From Hippasteria phrygiana (Eukaryota; Echinodermata; Asteroidea; Valvatida; Goniasteridae): a stretch of 64,000 nucleotides of DNA. Of the stretch, positions 38,801 to 49,049 are shown one piece after another; within the stretch, counting starts at the first letter, position 1; each line of letters opens with the position of its first letter. The notes beneath the pieces are model-generated. The model had not been told where the DNA came from. It saw only the letters and a list, made by a program, of their open reading frames with translations, and searched no databases. The position numbers and the translations under genes were made by a program. The DNA lies in contig JAZGUH010000027.1 of assembly GCA_037893225.1 (NCBI GenBank), forward strand, positions 620,001 to 684,000, given 5' to 3'.

Positions 38801-41712
38801 GGGGGGCGTGGGGGCAATGATTAAATATATATTTTGAAACTAGCCCCAATTGACTCCACAAATGTATGCATTTAAACACAAGTATGAAAGGGTAGTCGGC
38901 ATGAAGCTTTAGAGGTCTCTTTTCGATTCTGAACTTAATATTTGTCCTGTCAATGCTGGATATTATGAAACTGGTGGACTTCATTCCATTCCAATCAATG
39001 AACAAATGTTCTTCCTTCTTTGTAGACTTGGCAGTTGCAGTGACAGCAAGAAAAAAATGCTCCTGGAAACAGTGACTGCAGTTTAGATACTTTCTAAAAT
39101 CTTGTCTAAAGTCTGCCCCTAATGAAGGACACTGTGGGCTTCATCAATCACAACATGAGTCACACTGTTCTGATAGGGCTTTGTGACGAAAACATCACAC
39201 ACATGTTTCTCCAATAAATGTTCAAGATGCCCATTAACGTCAACAAATCTTCCATCTGTAACACTTTCACGCTGGTGTCCTGTTGCTCATCTGCAATATT
39301 TAGGCACATTTTGTCACTGACTTGAATGGCACATGCACCGTATCTGCATGAAAAGAAAAAGAAAATTTACACAAATTAATAGCAGTACTGCTGTTTGCAT
39401 ACATAGCATAAGTCGGGTGCCATCAGTGGATATGCTTATTGCCTGGTGGCGCAGTGCTATCAACTGTACCACTATCAAAATGGAGGTAAAATCTTTCCTA
39501 CATGATTACCTGATCCCGCAAATCTATTTCTGAGCAAATGCAAACACATATTTGACAAACAAGTGAATCGGTAGTGTTAACAGATTTCAAAAATGAATAT
39601 CTTCCAACTATTTGTCAGGGTTGTTTTTGCACAAATACTGGCACTGGATGCCTGAAACATGAGTAAGCACTAGTTGGACTATCAGTTCAGATAGAACTCT
39701 CTATTGTATAACTAACATGATTCAGACTAGTTTTAATATGAAAGAAATTTGTCACATCAGAAAGATTTTACTTTAATACCCCTAACCAAAATCGTTAAGG
39801 AACAGCAAATCTTGGAAAATAACCATCAATTTGTGTTCATAATTGTATAAACACTTGGCACAACCTTTAATTTTGAGAATTTTGTTGGGACATTTTATTG
39901 CAATATAGGGGAAGAAAGTAATTTTTTTGTTAGAAGTTCTTGGCACCATGTAAAGTCACTCAAAGTGTTCACAATCATACATGTTGATTTCTTCCTCATT
40001 TTTTTTACAGATTTTGCTGAAATAAATCTTGATATAACAGGTTGTACCACATGTTTAGAAAGTTGTTATCAAGGAGGGTTTGTTATTTTCCAAGATTTTC
40101 CTGTTCTTGACCGATTTTGGTGGGGGTATTAAAGTAAAATCTTTCCGTCTTACCCTTTCAATCTGCTCTCCAATGATTGAATTAAGCGGGCTGCACATGG
40201 TTGTTGCTGCTCTCAGTATACATGACCACTACACGATGAGACTCCAGTCCAGTCTTACCATGGAGGTATTAATTACTCAGTATTCGTATTTCTCCATAAA
40301 CCTATCGTTCTCGTAATCGTATATCCAGCATCACACTTCACAGTCTTCTTGTTTTTGTAGGCAAAATCGCCATCGTCATGATCATGATCGTGTCTCCTCC
40401 GCGAAGGCAACATTTCAAGCATTTCAACAGCATAGGTTTCAAATATGAAAAGCAGTGCCTCTCTCCTTGTTGATAGTTGCGAAAATATACCTCTTTTTGT
40501 TAAGACCTGAGCGAAAATCTAAACGAATATTCGTAATAATATACACTGACGTACGTATCCCGGCCGTACTCTACCATGGCCTGCATTGTGGGTATGATCC
40601 CTGACCTGCATTCAATTGCATGAAACCGGAGGAAATCCTCCGAAATGTATTACCCGCTACCGGTCCCTACTTTTAAAATCCGAAGGGCAGTGTAGGGACC
40701 GGGAACCAGTCTACAATATGCACAGATGATTTGCATATTATTCTAGTTGCCGCGTGAGGTCGCTGTTCGCGATTTTTTTGGCAATGAGCACCGAGAACTA
40801 ATCGCCGGGCCGTCCGAGTCGAGGCTCGCTCATCATCACGGCCGCTAGCGTCGAACGCCTTGACCAAGGCTATACCTGACACCACCCTCCCTCAATAAAA
40901 CCATGCCTTCGCGATGTAAATCGTATTTTAAAACCATTACAGAATCACCTAACTGGACTCTTGAGGAGAGTCCGGCGCCAGTCTGCAAGCCCGATGCCAA
41001 GCGCCTTGTGAACGATGGGTTCTGGGTCAACCAAAAGTGGAAGTGCAAGGTCCGGAGATGGGATGATCCAGCAGCAGTCAAGGAGTGCTTACGTCATAAG
41101 CACGTTTACATCCTCGCCGACTCTACTGTGCGAAGCTGGTACGGCGAGCTCACGAGGAAGCTGGGTTTGCCCTGGGAACATCTAGGGAAAGGCAAATATA
41201 AGCACGTCATGCACAGCTACCACGCGCGTATTGACTTAAACATGAATTACCGTTTCTACCCCCGTGTAGTGACAAAAGCCGCACTCTCCTTGAATATAAC
41301 GAAATATGAAGTGGACTTGTTGGATGGCATACCAAGTCAAGACTGCGACAGGTATATCATTGTCTTCTCTCTGTGGGCGCATTACACCAAGTGGACGCGG
41401 GAGAGCTACATTGAACACGCGTTGCTTCTCAAAGAAGCCGTCTTGAGGTTCAGGGAGAGGTGCCCTGACGTCCCCATTGTCATGAAAGGCACCCACCCAA
41501 GGGAACACGAGAACACGCGTAAGGCGGTTGTCTGTAATGATTATACAATTTGGGCTTTAGGTCGCACGTTACGGGCGATATTTCGAGAGACCGGGGTGTA
41601 TTACTTTAACGTGTGGCAGATGAATATGGCGTATGGGCCAGCCGATATACACATGCCACTGCCAGTTATCTCCGAAGAGGTAAACTGGCTTTTATCATAT
41701 GTTTGCGGGTGA
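35126..41712 (+). CDS. NXPE-like gene 2, lacks a membrane-anchor exon in this window
   Basis: Exons 35126-35808 (683 nt), 36805-36857 (53) and 40943-41712 (770) join in frame for 501 codons plus stop, covering the neurexophilin-like and PC-esterase-like domains completely (ending NWLLSYVCG). The expected exon 2 at 34740-34801 has a 5-base insertion and breaks phase. No copy of the anchor exon occurs between gene 1 and gene 2; the nearest is at 3717. Exon 3 starts in phase 0, so splicing from the gene 1 anchor exon directly to 35126 would be in frame. It may be a 3'-partial duplicate, an alternative cassette of gene 1, or non-functional. Intron 4 is expanded to about 4.1 kb by a 3.74-kb transposon. 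Confidence 0.7.
36298..36395 (+). mobile_element. tRNA-derived SINE head, uninterrupted, in gene 2 intron 3
   Basis: GGGGCAAGATAACTCAGTTG (A-box-like) and CGGAGGTCACAGGATCAAAG (degenerate B-box). Introns 3 of genes 1 and 3 lack it; their sequence jumps from GCGCCC to ACTTTTGTGATTTTAACC. Confidence 0.6.
36805..36857 (+). CDS. NXPE gene 2 exon 4 (53-nt linker)
   Basis: TTTTTTTGCAG acceptor and GTGAGT donor, 53 nt. It reads GKHPMQRLLQGPQKVSIA in the frame set by exon 3. Its substitutions relative to gene 1 are synonymous or conservative in this frame. Confidence 0.7.
37137..38281. other. Left part of the intron 4 element, no protein recognised
   Basis: Contains short direct repeats ATCTACCCTTTGCTTCATA (38067-38115) and inverted sequence shared with 40650-40860: GCCGCAATATGCAAAGACTGG region against its complement near 40700, and TAGGGACCGG on both sides. 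These extend the inverted termini imperfectly. Confidence 0.45.
38290..38482. mobile_element. hAT-type MITE, same family, nested in the intron 4 element of gene 2
   Basis: TIR TATACCCAGCACAATATGGA / CATATGATGCACGATATGGG with the exact 8-bp TSD CGAACCTT at 38282-38289 and 38483-38490. It contains an internal poly-C tract. Confidence 0.8.
38742..39330 (-). pseudogene. RecQ-like superfamily 2 helicase remnant
   Basis: The minus strand reads HLLEKHVCDVFVTKPYQNSV then THVVIDEAHSV (Walker B / DEAH, about 39127-39162), and after a stop and frame change LAVTATAKSTKKEEH (motif III, about 39000-39050) followed by SIDRTNIKFRIEKRP, the order seen in RecQ-type helicases. The frame is broken several times. 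It is carried by the 9-bp-TSD element, so it is transposon cargo rather than a host gene. Confidence 0.65.
40943..41712 (+). CDS. NXPE gene 2 exon 5: PC-esterase-like domain
   Basis: The acceptor ATTACAG lies immediately 3' of the transposon-bearing intron. It has YILADSTVRSW, VMHSYHARIDLN, DCDRYIIVFSLWAHY, NVWQMNMAYGPADIHMP and a final NWLLSYVCG. Three codons (YLQ-type) present in genes 1 and 3 are missing (KWKCKVRRW). The segment 41243-41303 is strongly substituted and contains an NIT sequon. The C-terminus is intact, unlike gene 1. Confidence 0.85.
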
Positions 41713-41750
41713 AACACACACATTTCTTCCTAGTATGGCCTACGCATTTG

Positions 41751-42688
41751 TATCGTGGCCCTGAAGGGACATGCACACATCGCACATTTCTGCGGAGATT
41801 TCTGCAATGTCGTACATTGCAAATTTCTGCGCAGATTTCTGCGATGTCGTACATTTTATCGCACATTTTTTCCCAGATTTCTGCGCAGATATTTGCAATG
41901 TCGTACATTTTATCACACATATTGCAGATTTCGGCCATGGATTCAGCCATCGATTCAGCCGCAGATTCAAAATCTCAAACGCATCAAATAAAATTGGTCA
42001 ACAAAGTGTGCTTTTTATACAAGTTTTTGGGGGGTTTAATCAACAAAATGTTTAAGGTTTTAGCAAAATTACACATTTTTAAATACATTCTGCATGCTCA
42101 AAATTTAGATAAAACCAATTAAGTTAGCTTCTAATCAAAGGAATAATGAGAACTTTTCATTCAAAAGTGCAGAAAACTGCAGAAAACTTTAGTGTGGACT
42201 ATCCAAATAGCTATTTGTCTACATTCGCGTACACCATAATGTACGTGCACAATGTGCGCGCTCAGTGTGGACCTGCGAAATGGCAAATTTTCTAGCTCGT
42301 TATTCCCCATACGTATGTGCACCGCCATATCCGAGGTCCAAACAGGATTTTCGTTATGGTCCCAAAGCTAGACTTTTGAATGAAAAGTTATCATTAGCCC
42401 ATTAATTAGAAGCTAATTATTGAACGTACAGGTCTTCTCTACATTTTGAGCATGTAGAATATTATTCGTTATTTAGATTATGCTTAAAAATGTGTAATTT
42501 TGCTAAAACCTCAAACATTTTGTTGATGGAACCCCCAATAAGCACACTTTGTTGACCATCTTTTACTTGATGCGTTTGAGATTCTGAGCATGCGGCTGAC
42601 TCCACAGCCGAAATCTGTTCAGAAATCTGCGATAAAATGTGCGACATCGCAGAAATCTGCGCAGAAATGTCCCTTCAGGGCCACGATA
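41751..42688. mobile_element. 0.94-kb foldback element 3' of gene 2
   Basis: The ends TATCGTGGCCCTGAAGGGAC and its complement are exact for at least 22 bp. Arms of about 420 and 320 bases stay complementary inward (TTCTGCGCAGATTTCTGCGA repeats, then ACGCATCAAAT, CAAAATGTTT, GAACTTTTCATTCAAAAGT). The empty site CGCATTTGTATCAGC is seen at 21829-21843 and 62577-62591. The target duplication is 6-9 bp (CATTTG to CATTTGTAT, ambiguous because it overlaps the terminal TAT). Non-coding. Confidence 0.8.
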
Positions 42689-42785
42689 CATTTGTATCAG
42701 CTTGTATTTACATGTATGAAGAAAGTCCTGATGATACTGGTAATGCATCTATCAATTTTTCCCACCACCACCGGGTCTGGATTGG

Positions 42786-42960
42786 TATCTTTTTTCGTGC
42801 CTGAGGGTTAGGACTTTGGTTCTTCTTTGAGTGTAAATACAAAAATCGGCCCTAAGTATAGGCGATTGGTGCCACACGGTTGGTTTTGGTCACTTGCGTA
42901 TAAATGACAATCCCTACATAGAAGAACCAAAGTCCTCACCCTTAGGCACGAAAAAAGATA
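42786..42960. mobile_element. 175-bp MITE with TATCTTTTTTCGTGCC termini, complete only in gene 2
   Basis: The left arm TATCTTTTTTCGTGCC...AGGACTTTGGTTCTTCT and right arm AGAAGAACCAAAGTCCT...GGCACGAAAAAAGATA are inverted over about 41 bp. At genes 1 and 3 the left arm remains (21979 and 62705) but the right arm is replaced by poly-G. Confidence 0.7.
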
Positions 42961-43029
42961 TGGGTAGGGGAGGGGTGGGGGAACAATTGAAGGGTGCATA
43001 TTAAGCTTTGAGCAAGATCGGGCAAGAAG

Positions 43030-43444
43030 TTCATTTCTATCATTATGTACTAGTTAAGTCAAGTTCCGTCTTCTTGTCCCTTGTCAGTAGAATATTGTTA
43101 CCAGTAATAATTTGTGTATCATTTTACATATACTGTCACTTCAGTTTGGTCTCATAATATTTGTCTCCTCGTCCCACGTTTGTAGAAATATATATTTGTC
43201 CTCTGTCCTCACAGGGAGAGCATAAAAGCTTGCTTCGCTCTTCCTACATGTTGGTATTGCAGTGTATGATACTTGTTATATTGTTATATTAGATTACTAA
43301 TTTAATTAAAACTACCAATTAAATGTATGGATGATTAACTTCATGAATTATTAATTATCAACTTACATGTATTTGAATTGTATGCCAACATGAAAAAATA
43401 AATGTGTGTGTGACTATACACACACTATACACACTAAAAAAAAA
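43030..43444 (+). mobile_element. 5'-truncated LINE 3' tail in the gene 2 flank
   Basis: About 415 bases absent from the equivalent place in gene 1 (22183) and gene 3 (62907), ending in TACACACTAAAAAAAAA. It contains GGGAGAGCATAAAAGCTTGC, reminiscent of CR1-type 3' UTRs. No coding sequence. Confidence 0.55.
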
Positions 43445-44640
43445 GTATCCTCTACGTACGTGTGACGTCATAGTGAAACCGGAAGTGCAGTGCAGTTAAG
43501 TGCAAGCGAATGAAGTACGCAGGCGTGTCTTTGTCAAAGACAGGATTTCAGATTGATTCCCCTCATATGCGCGCCAGTTCCTGGCAAAGTCACCAGAAGA
43601 GGGCGATCCACTTACGCGAGCGAACTCATCCTAACTCCGTCTTGAGAACTTTGGACTGAAGGCTGTTAAACGCCACTGTCTTCAGTGTGTGCGCGCTTGA
43701 GGTATATGTTTGGAATTTCCCTGGTCCAATTGCCGAAGTTCCGGAGACGAGATTTTGATAATTCGCTCGCTCGAGAGGATCGTATTGACAGCGCCCTCTA
43801 CCAGTGGCTTTGTCGGAACAGGCAGGCATGTGTGGGGAGCCAATTCGAACTCCCGTCTTGAACCAAGACTAGTAGGCCTGCAGCTTCACGCGGTCCATGA
43901 TAACACCACGTGTTTTGCATCCGGAAGTATAACTGTATACTTACGAAGAAGAAAGTCAACTTTCGTTGGACTATTAAACCAAACATTTGCGAGTTTTTGC
44001 ATTCATATATCAGTCTAACTATCCTTCCGTCGGTGTCATGTCCTTTTTCTATTTTTGCAGTATATTTGAATAAATAATGGAAAGAATTCTTCGAGTGTAT
44101 TAATTATGCAATTTCAGTATTCTGTGCTAATTATATTTGTGCTGTGGTTCCGTTGTATTAACTGGCGGCGGAAAAGGGGCCAGGGGGCCATCCCCCCTCC
44201 CCCCCCCCCCCCCCACACACACAGACTTTTGGCAGTTCCGCATAAAGAAAAACAAAAATGGGGCAGCAGCCGGCCGGCACCGGCTCTGCTTTGGCCCCCA
44301 CTTTTAAAACTGTTCCGCCGCACCTGGTTGTACTTCCATTTTTGGGGGGTCTAAACTGGTGGCCCGACTCCTTTGTTGTGATCCCTATCCCTGGTCGCGA
44401 CCAGTAGCATAGCTGGGGGGAGGGGGGGGGGGGGGGGGGGGGCTTGATCTCCTGTGTGAACCTTTCCACCTCCCTCGAAGAATCTGAATATTTATAAGAA
44501 TCCGTTGATCAGATGTCTACCGTGTGTTGAAATGCGTTCAAGTTTGGACGTAAGGGTATTGAGAGTGCCATCCATGAAAAACTTATTTATCATAATAATT
44601 TTAGAATCTGGTCCTGAAAATGTCCATAACAAATATTGAC
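43445..44640. other. Gene 2 3' flank, homologous to 22185-27560 minus insertions
   Basis: Host flank shared by all three copies (for example the segment 43626-44018 against 22367-22758 and 63088-63476). It includes a poly-C tract at about 44195-44213 and a poly-G tract at about 44417-44442. No gene recognised. Confidence 0.5.
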
Positions 44641-44653
44641 CTCCCCTTAAACT

Positions 44654-44905
44654 GACTTTTGAGAGCTATTTTTATCAATCCCCCTCTAGCACGCTGGTGC
44701 AATTTGTCTAAAAATCGTCGCTGCGGACAGCAAACATCTCTGACGTCATAACACGAACTCCCCTTTTGTGTCCACACTAGGAAAAGGGGAGTTCTTTGTT
44801 ATGACGTCAGATTTGTTTGCTGCCCGCAGCGACGACATTTAGACAAATTGCACATGCGGGCTGTGCTGTGCTGAGAGGATTTGATAAAAATAGCTCTCAA
44901 AAGTC
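44654..44905. mobile_element. 252-bp foldback element with exact 25-bp ends
   Basis: The ends GACTTTTGAGAGCTATTTTT... and its complement are exact over 25 bp (44654-44678 with 44881-44905). Inner arms match through GCAATTTGTCTA, CGTCGCTGCGG, TGACGTCATAACA and GAACTCCCCTTTT around a short loop near 44775, so nearly the whole element can fold into one hairpin. The end sequence also appears at 27575-27597, broken by poly-C. Confidence 0.8.
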
Positions 44906-45124
44906 ACTTTTTTGTTATTTCATGGCAGAAATAATTTGCTGTTCTATTTTACAATAAGGAATCTACATAAAACTACAAAATGAAACAGACTTCTCTCAGT
45001 AATCAACATCCTCTTTAAGTGGTTTGATTATTAATTGTTCCCACCGTACACTTCTATTTACTTATAACATTTAAGTTTCCTCATGATATACCCGAACCGG
45101 AAAAAGCCGGTTTCCTTTGGGGCC

Positions 45125-45151
45125 CTACTATTATTATTATTATTATTATTA
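45125..45151 (+). repeat. (ATT)n microsatellite before block B
   Basis: About eight TTA units just upstream of the block B start at 45173. Confidence 0.9.
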
Positions 45152-46974
45152 CATCACAAATAAATGCATATGCAAAAGGGGAAGCACTTTACGTTCGTGA
45201 AGCCATTAATTTTTTATTACGCGAAAATATGGCATGTCGCCGCTCGATAATAATTCGTTCGACTAAAATACTAACAATAAATAGACAACCTCGGTTTTTT
45301 TTTTATTCGTCCCAAAAATTTGTGAATTATGTACGAGAGCCGCCATGGCACAGGCCGTCGTGTGTAAAGCATGGTAATCGTCTAACCGACGTCTTTTTCT
45401 TTTCAACCATTCCTCTTCTTCGACGTCATTCACCAGATACTCAAACTCTTGCACAACTACTCGCTCCTCCGCCATGTGTTTTTACAAGATCGGTCAATGA
45501 CAGCCAGTTCTGCGTTTTCTCGCGCCTGCGTAAACATGTTCCTGGTTATCGTTTTGACGTCACAAGCATGTTTTAGGTTGCGGGTCGCGAAAACACGCCC
45601 CTGGCTGAGTTCGGGCGAGTTGTTCTTGTTTGCTCAAGAACAACTCGTCTTCGTTTGTGTTCCGGCCGCTCGAACGCCAAAGAACGTCTGATAGCCAAGA
45701 GCGCCATCTATCGCTGGTAACCACGCAAAATGTAATGGCTGCGCCCATGTACGTTATTCAAGCATTCGTTTCAAAAACCTGAATTTCAGACGCAAAATAA
45801 TTTAACGGAAGCACAATAATTAGACAGCATTTTCCCCTAGTTTGTTCAGAAAAAGCTCTATTTTCAAAACGTTTGGAAGGGAATTTTAGGCAACATTACG
45901 CCGACTTTCATGCTTCGTCAAATCATCCGCCATCTTTCGTCGTCTTCTACGTCGGATCAATTACGTCATGTTCTTGTAAACCCCGACTGGTGTGTGATCT
46001 TGTTCCGAGTGCAATGGTCGCGTTCCCGCCGTTCGGGCGCAAGAACAGGGAACTCGTGTTAAGAACAGACCGCCCGAACTCGGCCATCGTGATTCAAGAG
46101 ATGGACTATAGAGGGCGACGTTTAAAGATATTTTCAATTGGCTTCTGATTCGCGTTGCAGCTTCGTGATATACCCATTTTGATGTCATTTGCCAGAGGCT
46201 GGTTTTAAGGCATTCGAGGCATAAGGCTGCGTCCGAATCTTGTGTCTTGAGCGAAGTCTAGGTCTTCGCCGGTTGCAAATACGTGGACACATGCCGACAA
46301 GAGATGTAGCCGTAGCTCTAGAAGCCCGTTTCGTACGCGGCCTTAGTTCATGTCCTAAAACGATTGGGGGCCGCAGCCGGATATGAATATATTTGTATAT
46401 TCTTCTATTTACGTAGATATTTTTGTATGTGTGTAAATATTCATTTTTAAACTAAAAACATAGGCGTAGCAAAGTCATTTTTATTGGGGGGGGGGGGGGG
46501 GGGGGTGGGGTAAATGTGAAAATGGGCACCCGATATATCCATGCCGAGAGGTAGACAGGGATTTTTTACAGATCAAAAAGGGAGCGGGGACATAATTTTC
46601 TTACTGTTTAAAGTGGACATTTTACAGAAAATAGTACAAATAAATATGCTTCACAATTATGTAAGAAAAGTAGAAATAACCATTTCATTTTTTTCGAATT
46701 CTGCAGCAACCCCGAGAGGGACATTTGTTAGACACCCTGTACAAGATCTGAAAGGCCCATGAGAAGTGAAGGCTATGGGAAGTTAAAAAAAACATTAGCT
46801 ATAATTATAACCACTTCTTGATCAATAGATTTGTTTTGAAAGACATGCAATTTAATTGAAATGTACACATTATACTTTTTAAATGTTTTGCTGTCATTAA
46901 CATTAAATAGCAACAAATAAACTTAATGTAAAATTTCTGTTACAAAACAACTCATGTACTTTTTAGTACCTCTA

Positions 46975-47439
46975 TTTGATTTATTGTATTTATTTCATTC
47001 AACATCCAACAGCGCAAGCGCCAATTAGAGGATGTGTGATGAGGGCACCTGAAAAACTGGGGCAAACCCCTACTCTTTCACGACAGGTGCTCTGGGTTCT
47101 TTTACGTGCACTGATCCCATAGAGCACACGAGACTCCGGCTTAACGTCCCATCCGAAGGACGTGGCTCTTTTGAAGGGCGTGTCGTGCCCCAGAACAATT
47201 AATGCATTATTTCCCAGCCAACAAGCCCAAGTGGGACCCTAGCTGTTGGGCCTTTGATGGGCAACTGAGTGGGCCCTAATTGGGTTGCCCAATGGGCCCC
47301 ATACAGTTTTGGCCCAAAAGGGTCCTACAATATTGTTACCATGCAAGCAATACATGGTGCGGTTTCCCATCCAAGTACTGCCTGCAATTAACGTTACTTA
47401 ACTTCAGTAATGTGCCACTTGCTCTTCCACTGAGCCAAC
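46975..47439 (-). mobile_element. SINE with tRNA-like and 5S rRNA-like segments, block B copy
   Basis: Same element as at 1800-2264, at the equivalent position of the duplicated block, with scattered substitutions. Confidence 0.65.
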
Positions 47440-48887
47440 AATTTATATTATTTTGAACAACGAGAGTGCTTGAATCCAGCTCCCTCCACACATTCGACCG
47501 GAGTGCATTGGAAAGGGCATGTCTTATCTTTACTTCACTTATACAAAAAATCACACTCACCAATTCTCATAGGTGATAGCCAAGCACAGGAGACACGAAG
47601 TCGCCTTTATTAGAGTCACGGCTAGTGTACATGTATTTACATAATGACAAGGAAACTCCTGGACTTTCAGGCAATATTGTCAAAATTATTGTCAACTCAG
47701 AACAATGTTCACTGAACTTAGATAAACGATTTACAAAATTATAAATATCAGTTTCTTAATATACCAACGCTTCATCGGAGAAGACGACGTCCAGGAAAAA
47801 ACAGAGATAAAATAATAAAATGCTCTGAAAACCTGTGCCCAAAAACTGTTCAGAGTTCTCCTCAGCGAGAGTGTTGAGCTTCACTCTGAAATCAATTCCA
47901 ATATCAAACAAAATGAAAGTTACGTGTCTATACGGAGTGCTTTCTAGAACTGATCTCAATTTTTCTCGCTTCACTATTATATACCTTCATCTCAACATGT
48001 ATTATGTAACACTTAACCCGCTATATGCGTGTCTCGAATTCCTAAGACAAGTATTTCCCGCTATACTGCGAAACGCGGGAAATGAATAATATTGTTAGAA
48101 TGGCCAGCTACGTACTCTTAACAATTAGGAAAAATTGTGCAGTGATGTTGCCAAGGATTTTCATTGGGGACACATTAATTATGAGTGGGGGTCCATGCAT
48201 GGCAACAGCATTTTAAGTGACATTTCAACTGGCTGTGCCAAGAAAGGGAACTAGCATTTTTAGTTGTGACACAGGGGGCATCAGAATGTTTAGTGATAGC
48301 ACAGGGAAACTAATATGTTTTCAGTGGGGGCGCTGGGGGAACTAACATATTTCAGTGGGGGAACAGGGGACGCTATAATTTCCAGTAATGGCACACTAGG
48401 GCCAGCAGCATGCAAAGGAAATTATTTTGATGTTGCGTCGATTGTGTACTTACGGGCCCCGTTCCATCGACACCGTACAACGAAAAACATTTGCCGCGCT
48501 CAAGCTGCTGCTGGCTTCAACCGTAACCGATGTGCCTCCATGAATATATTGTCGTAAGGGTTGGTTACTGTACACAAACTGCTCACAATCATATATAATA
48601 AGTTTCTTTTGTCGTAAACATGTGAAGCATGAACAGTGCAGTCAAGTTCCCCCGAGGTAAACCTGCAAATGGAAAATGTTGTGAAAATCAGGCAATATAT
48701 ATAGCAAACGCAGGTCAACTTAACATTTTCGAGGAACTATCGGAAGATTGTCTGCTATCAAACCGGGAGAGTGCATGAACTTGATTGTCAGGCTTGTCAG
48801 ATCCTAGGCCCTACACCACAAAAGTACTTGCACGGGAACGTAAAATAGCGAACCAGCTATTAGTAAAGTCTGCCGACTGAGCGAAAA

Positions 48888-49049
48888 ATGACGCAAAAAG
48901 CAAACAAGACGTCAGTAGCGGTTGGACGGGAAGCTCGGACCAAGGATCGACGAGAGTCGACGACAGGCGTACTTCGCTTGACTCGGTTCACGTTTGCGTT
49001 CATGGTTGCGTTAACTCTGTTCTTGTACTTTGCAGCCAGTTACTACATG
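48888..49049 (+). CDS. NXPE gene 3 exon 1: signal anchor
   Basis: 54 codons from the ATG to a GTAAGC donor; copy of 3717-3881. The anchor segment reads FTFAFMVALTLFLYFAAS, one codon shorter than gene 1 yet still hydrophobic. The last residue is M instead of E before the splice site. Confidence 0.8.

Larger units (their letters stand above)
37129..40872. mobile_element. 3.74-kb DNA transposon in gene 2 intron 4, 9-bp TSD, helicase remnant
   Basis: Introns 4 of genes 1 and 3 read ...GTACCTGACACCACC without interruption. In gene 2 TACCTGACA occurs at 37120-37128 and again at 40873-40881, flanking an element with inverted ends TGGCCTTGGTCAAGGC and TAGCCTTGGTCAAGGC (the latter as the reverse complement of the right end). 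Inside is a RecQ-like helicase remnant on the minus strand. A 9-bp TSD fits Mutator-like or AcademH-type elements; the helicase points to AcademH, which to my recollection pairs an Academ transposase with a RecQ-like helicase. No transposase was recognised. A hAT-type MITE is nested at 38290-38482. Confidence 0.75.
34335..44640 (+). repeat. Third copy of the NXPE body and 3' flank (gene 2 block)
   Basis: Exon 2-5 and 3'-flank sequence homologous to 17.48-27.6 kb and to 57.84-64 kb, but without a copy of the 1-17 kb exon 1 region. It carries private insertions (37129-40872, 41751-42688, 43030-43444) and a private deletion at about 44019, where the about 480 bases found at 26405-26880 are missing. 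Confidence 0.85.

Noticed and set aside
37120..40881. Helicase remnant as a host RecQ gene
   Set aside because: It lies inside an element with exact 9-bp TSDs and is broken by stops and frameshifts.
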